Shown here piece by piece: positions 42,329 to 43,384 of a stretch of DNA of 43,384 bases (its first letter is position 1; each line of letters begins with the position of its first letter). Made by a program: the position numbers and the translations under genes. The notes under the pieces are model-generated. The model worked only from the letters and a program-made list of their open reading frames with translations, did no database searches and was not told the DNA's origin. Source of the stretch: Cesiribacteraceae bacterium YIM B00369 (GTDB lineage Bacteria; Bacteroidota; Bacteroidia; Cytophagales; Cyclobacteriaceae); assembly GCA_017948555.1 (NCBI GenBank), contig JAFMYY010000033.1:1-43384 (forward strand). The letters are read 5' to 3'.

Positions 42329-42351
42329 AGCCGGGTAGCTTTGGCCCGGCT
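42329..42351. terminator. Hairpin between htrA and the dnaJ-like gene
   Basis: AGCCGGG and CCCGGCT form a 7-bp GC-rich stem with a 9-nt loop. It is followed by an A-rich stretch on the plus strand, so it lacks a U-tail in the htrA direction. It may be a weak terminator or an mRNA-processing/stability element separating the two genes. Confidence 0.4.
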
Positions 42352-42391
42352 AAAATAAAAAAAGAAGTTTAACTGTCAGGTAGTAAAAGCT

Positions 42392-43339
42392 ATGGAATAC
42401 AAAGATTATTATAAAACTTTAGGGGTAGGTAAGCAGGCAAGCCAGGATGAAATAAAAAAGGCTTACCGGAAGCTTGCCGTTAAATATCATCCTGATAAAA
42501 ACAAAGGTGATAAATCAGCTGAGGAGCGTTTTAAGGAAGTTTCCGAGGCTTACGAAGTATTAGGAAACCCTGAAAAACGAAAGCAGTATGACATGCTTGG
42601 TGCAAACTGGAAGCAGTACCAGAATGCCGGTTTCAATAAATCGCATTCTGCAGGAGGTGGCCCGGGAGGTGCTTATTCTTACGGGTTCCAGGGAGATCCT
42701 TCTGATTTTTTTGGCGAAGCTTCAGGCTTTTCAGACTTCTTCGCATCCTTTTTCGGCGGAGGCAGCCGGAAAAGCAAAAGCGGCTTTGATCAGGGCTTCG
42801 GAGGTTTTGGATTTGAGCCTGCGGGTGCTGACCTTGAAGGGGAGCTTTCTATCAGTATACAGGAAGCATACAATGGCACCGAACGGATAATTGATGCCGG
42901 AGGAGAAAAAATCAAAGTAAAAATTAAGCCCAGTGCTTACGATGGCTTAAAACTGAGGATTAAAGGAAAAGGACAAAAAGTACCTGGCGGACAGGCAGGA
43001 GACTTATTCCTCCGCATAAACGTACTGCCCAATAACATTTATGAGCGCAAAGGTAATGATCTTTATATGGAAATTCCTCTTGATCTTTTCACCGCCTTTT
43101 TAGGAGGAAAGCAGGAGGTAATCAGCTTATCGGGCCATTTGATGGTAAACATCCCGGAAGGCACACAAAACGGTAAACAGCTAAGGCTGAAAGGAAAAGG
43201 AATGCCGGTATATGGCAACCCCGGAAAGTATGGGGACCTTTATGTGAAACTAAATGTACAGCTCCCGGCTAAACTTTCACCTGAACAAAAGGAGCTCATT
43301 CATAAGCTTAAAATAAGCATGCAGGAACAGTATGCATAA
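42392..43339 (+). CDS. DnaJ/CbpA-type J-domain co-chaperone without zinc finger
   Basis: This 315-residue type II J-protein has a J domain at 1-~70 with HPD at 33-35 (KYHPDKNKG). A Gly/Phe-rich region follows (~85-150, [20 protein letters not shown]...). The DnaJ C-terminal client-binding beta-domains run to the end ([20 protein letters not shown]-type and [19 protein letters not shown] segments). There is no CxxCxGxG zinc finger, which places it with CbpA/curved-DNA-binding protein rather than canonical DnaJ. It stimulates DnaK ATPase and delivers clients in the cytoplasm. A CbpM modulator gene, often found next to cbpA, is not seen before the window ends 45 bp later. Confidence 0.93.
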   Translation: MEYKDYYKTLGVGKQASQDEIKKAYRKLAVKYHPDKNKGDKSAEERFKEVSEAYEVLGNPEKRKQYDMLGANWKQYQNAGFNKSHSAGGGPGGAYSYGFQGDPSDFFGEASGFSDFFASFFGGGSRKSKSGFDQGFGGFGFEPAGADLEGELSISIQEAYNGTERIIDAGGEKIKVKIKPSAYDGLKLRIKGKGQKVPGGQAGDLFLRINVLPNNIYERKGNDLYMEIPLDLFTAFLGGKQEVISLSGHLMVNIPEGTQNGKQLRLKGKGMPVYGNPGKYGDLYVKLNVQLPAKLSPEQKELIHKLKISMQEQYA

Positions 43340-43384
43340 AAAAGAGGCAGCGTTTATAAAACTGTGTAAATGAAAGTTCGGGAC

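Overview
This window looks like chromosomal DNA of a free-living Bacteroidota bacterium, most likely of the order Cytophagales. The signs are a giant secreted Ig/PKD-type surface protein of the kind exported by type IX secretion, a TonB-dependent receptor with an N-terminal carboxypeptidase-regulatory-like domain, many genes without a strong Shine-Dalgarno sequence, AT-rich intergenic DNA around moderately GC-rich genes, and a hybrid-kinase style typical of this group. The taxonomic call is inference. No rRNA, tRNA, CRISPR array or complete insertion sequence was seen.

Layout. 1-7.1 kb is an envelope region with decay: the N-terminal ~1040 residues of a multidomain adhesin (minus strand, running off the left edge), a spacer with three near-perfect inverted repeats, a fragment resembling a signalling coiled coil, a TonB-dependent receptor, and a truncated erythromycin-esterase-like lipoprotein. 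7.1-13.1 kb holds the RecD2 helicase, a small outer-membrane barrel, a trehalose-synthase-like GH13 enzyme and a small membrane protein. 13.3-16.2 kb is assimilatory nitrite reductase (nirB-nirD, minus). 16.7-21.0 kb is a complete phosphate-uptake operon in the order pstS-pstC-pstA-pstB-phoU (minus). It has a candidate Pho box upstream and an intrinsic terminator downstream. 21.5-27.4 kb is a set of small or poorly known genes: a hypothetical protein, a DUF2490 barrel protein with a possible 62-residue upstream ORF, DUF421 and DUF389 membrane proteins facing each other, a cupin and a carboxylesterase.

27.7-34.3 kb is the most distinctive part. It is a tightly packed four-gene signalling operon: a 1349-residue NIT-HAMP-GAF-coil-histidine kinase with three receiver domains, a CheR methyltransferase, a stand-alone CheB methylesterase, and a receiver-histidine kinase. 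No chemoreceptor, CheA or CheW gene lies nearby. The Glu/Gln-rich coiled coil of the large kinase is a plausible substrate for CheR/CheB (inference). Downstream on the same strand are an NTF2-like protein, a GNAT acetyltransferase and an SH3b-barrel protein.

36.5-40.0 kb encodes a glycogen-debranching-type glucosidase and a GT4 glycosyltransferase (minus). 40.7-43.3 kb encodes an HtrA/DegP protease and a CbpA-type DnaJ protein. The last ~30 bases look somewhat like an insertion-sequence end.

Taken together, 7-43 kb is rich in nutrient-scavenging (phosphate, nitrite), compatible-solute or storage-glucan (GH13, GDE, GT4), protein-quality (HtrA, DnaJ) and sensory functions. This fits a general stress or starvation neighbourhood. 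Several starts were moved inward from the longest possible ORF because the outer start was TTG or GTG or overlapped a neighbour; each entry says so.
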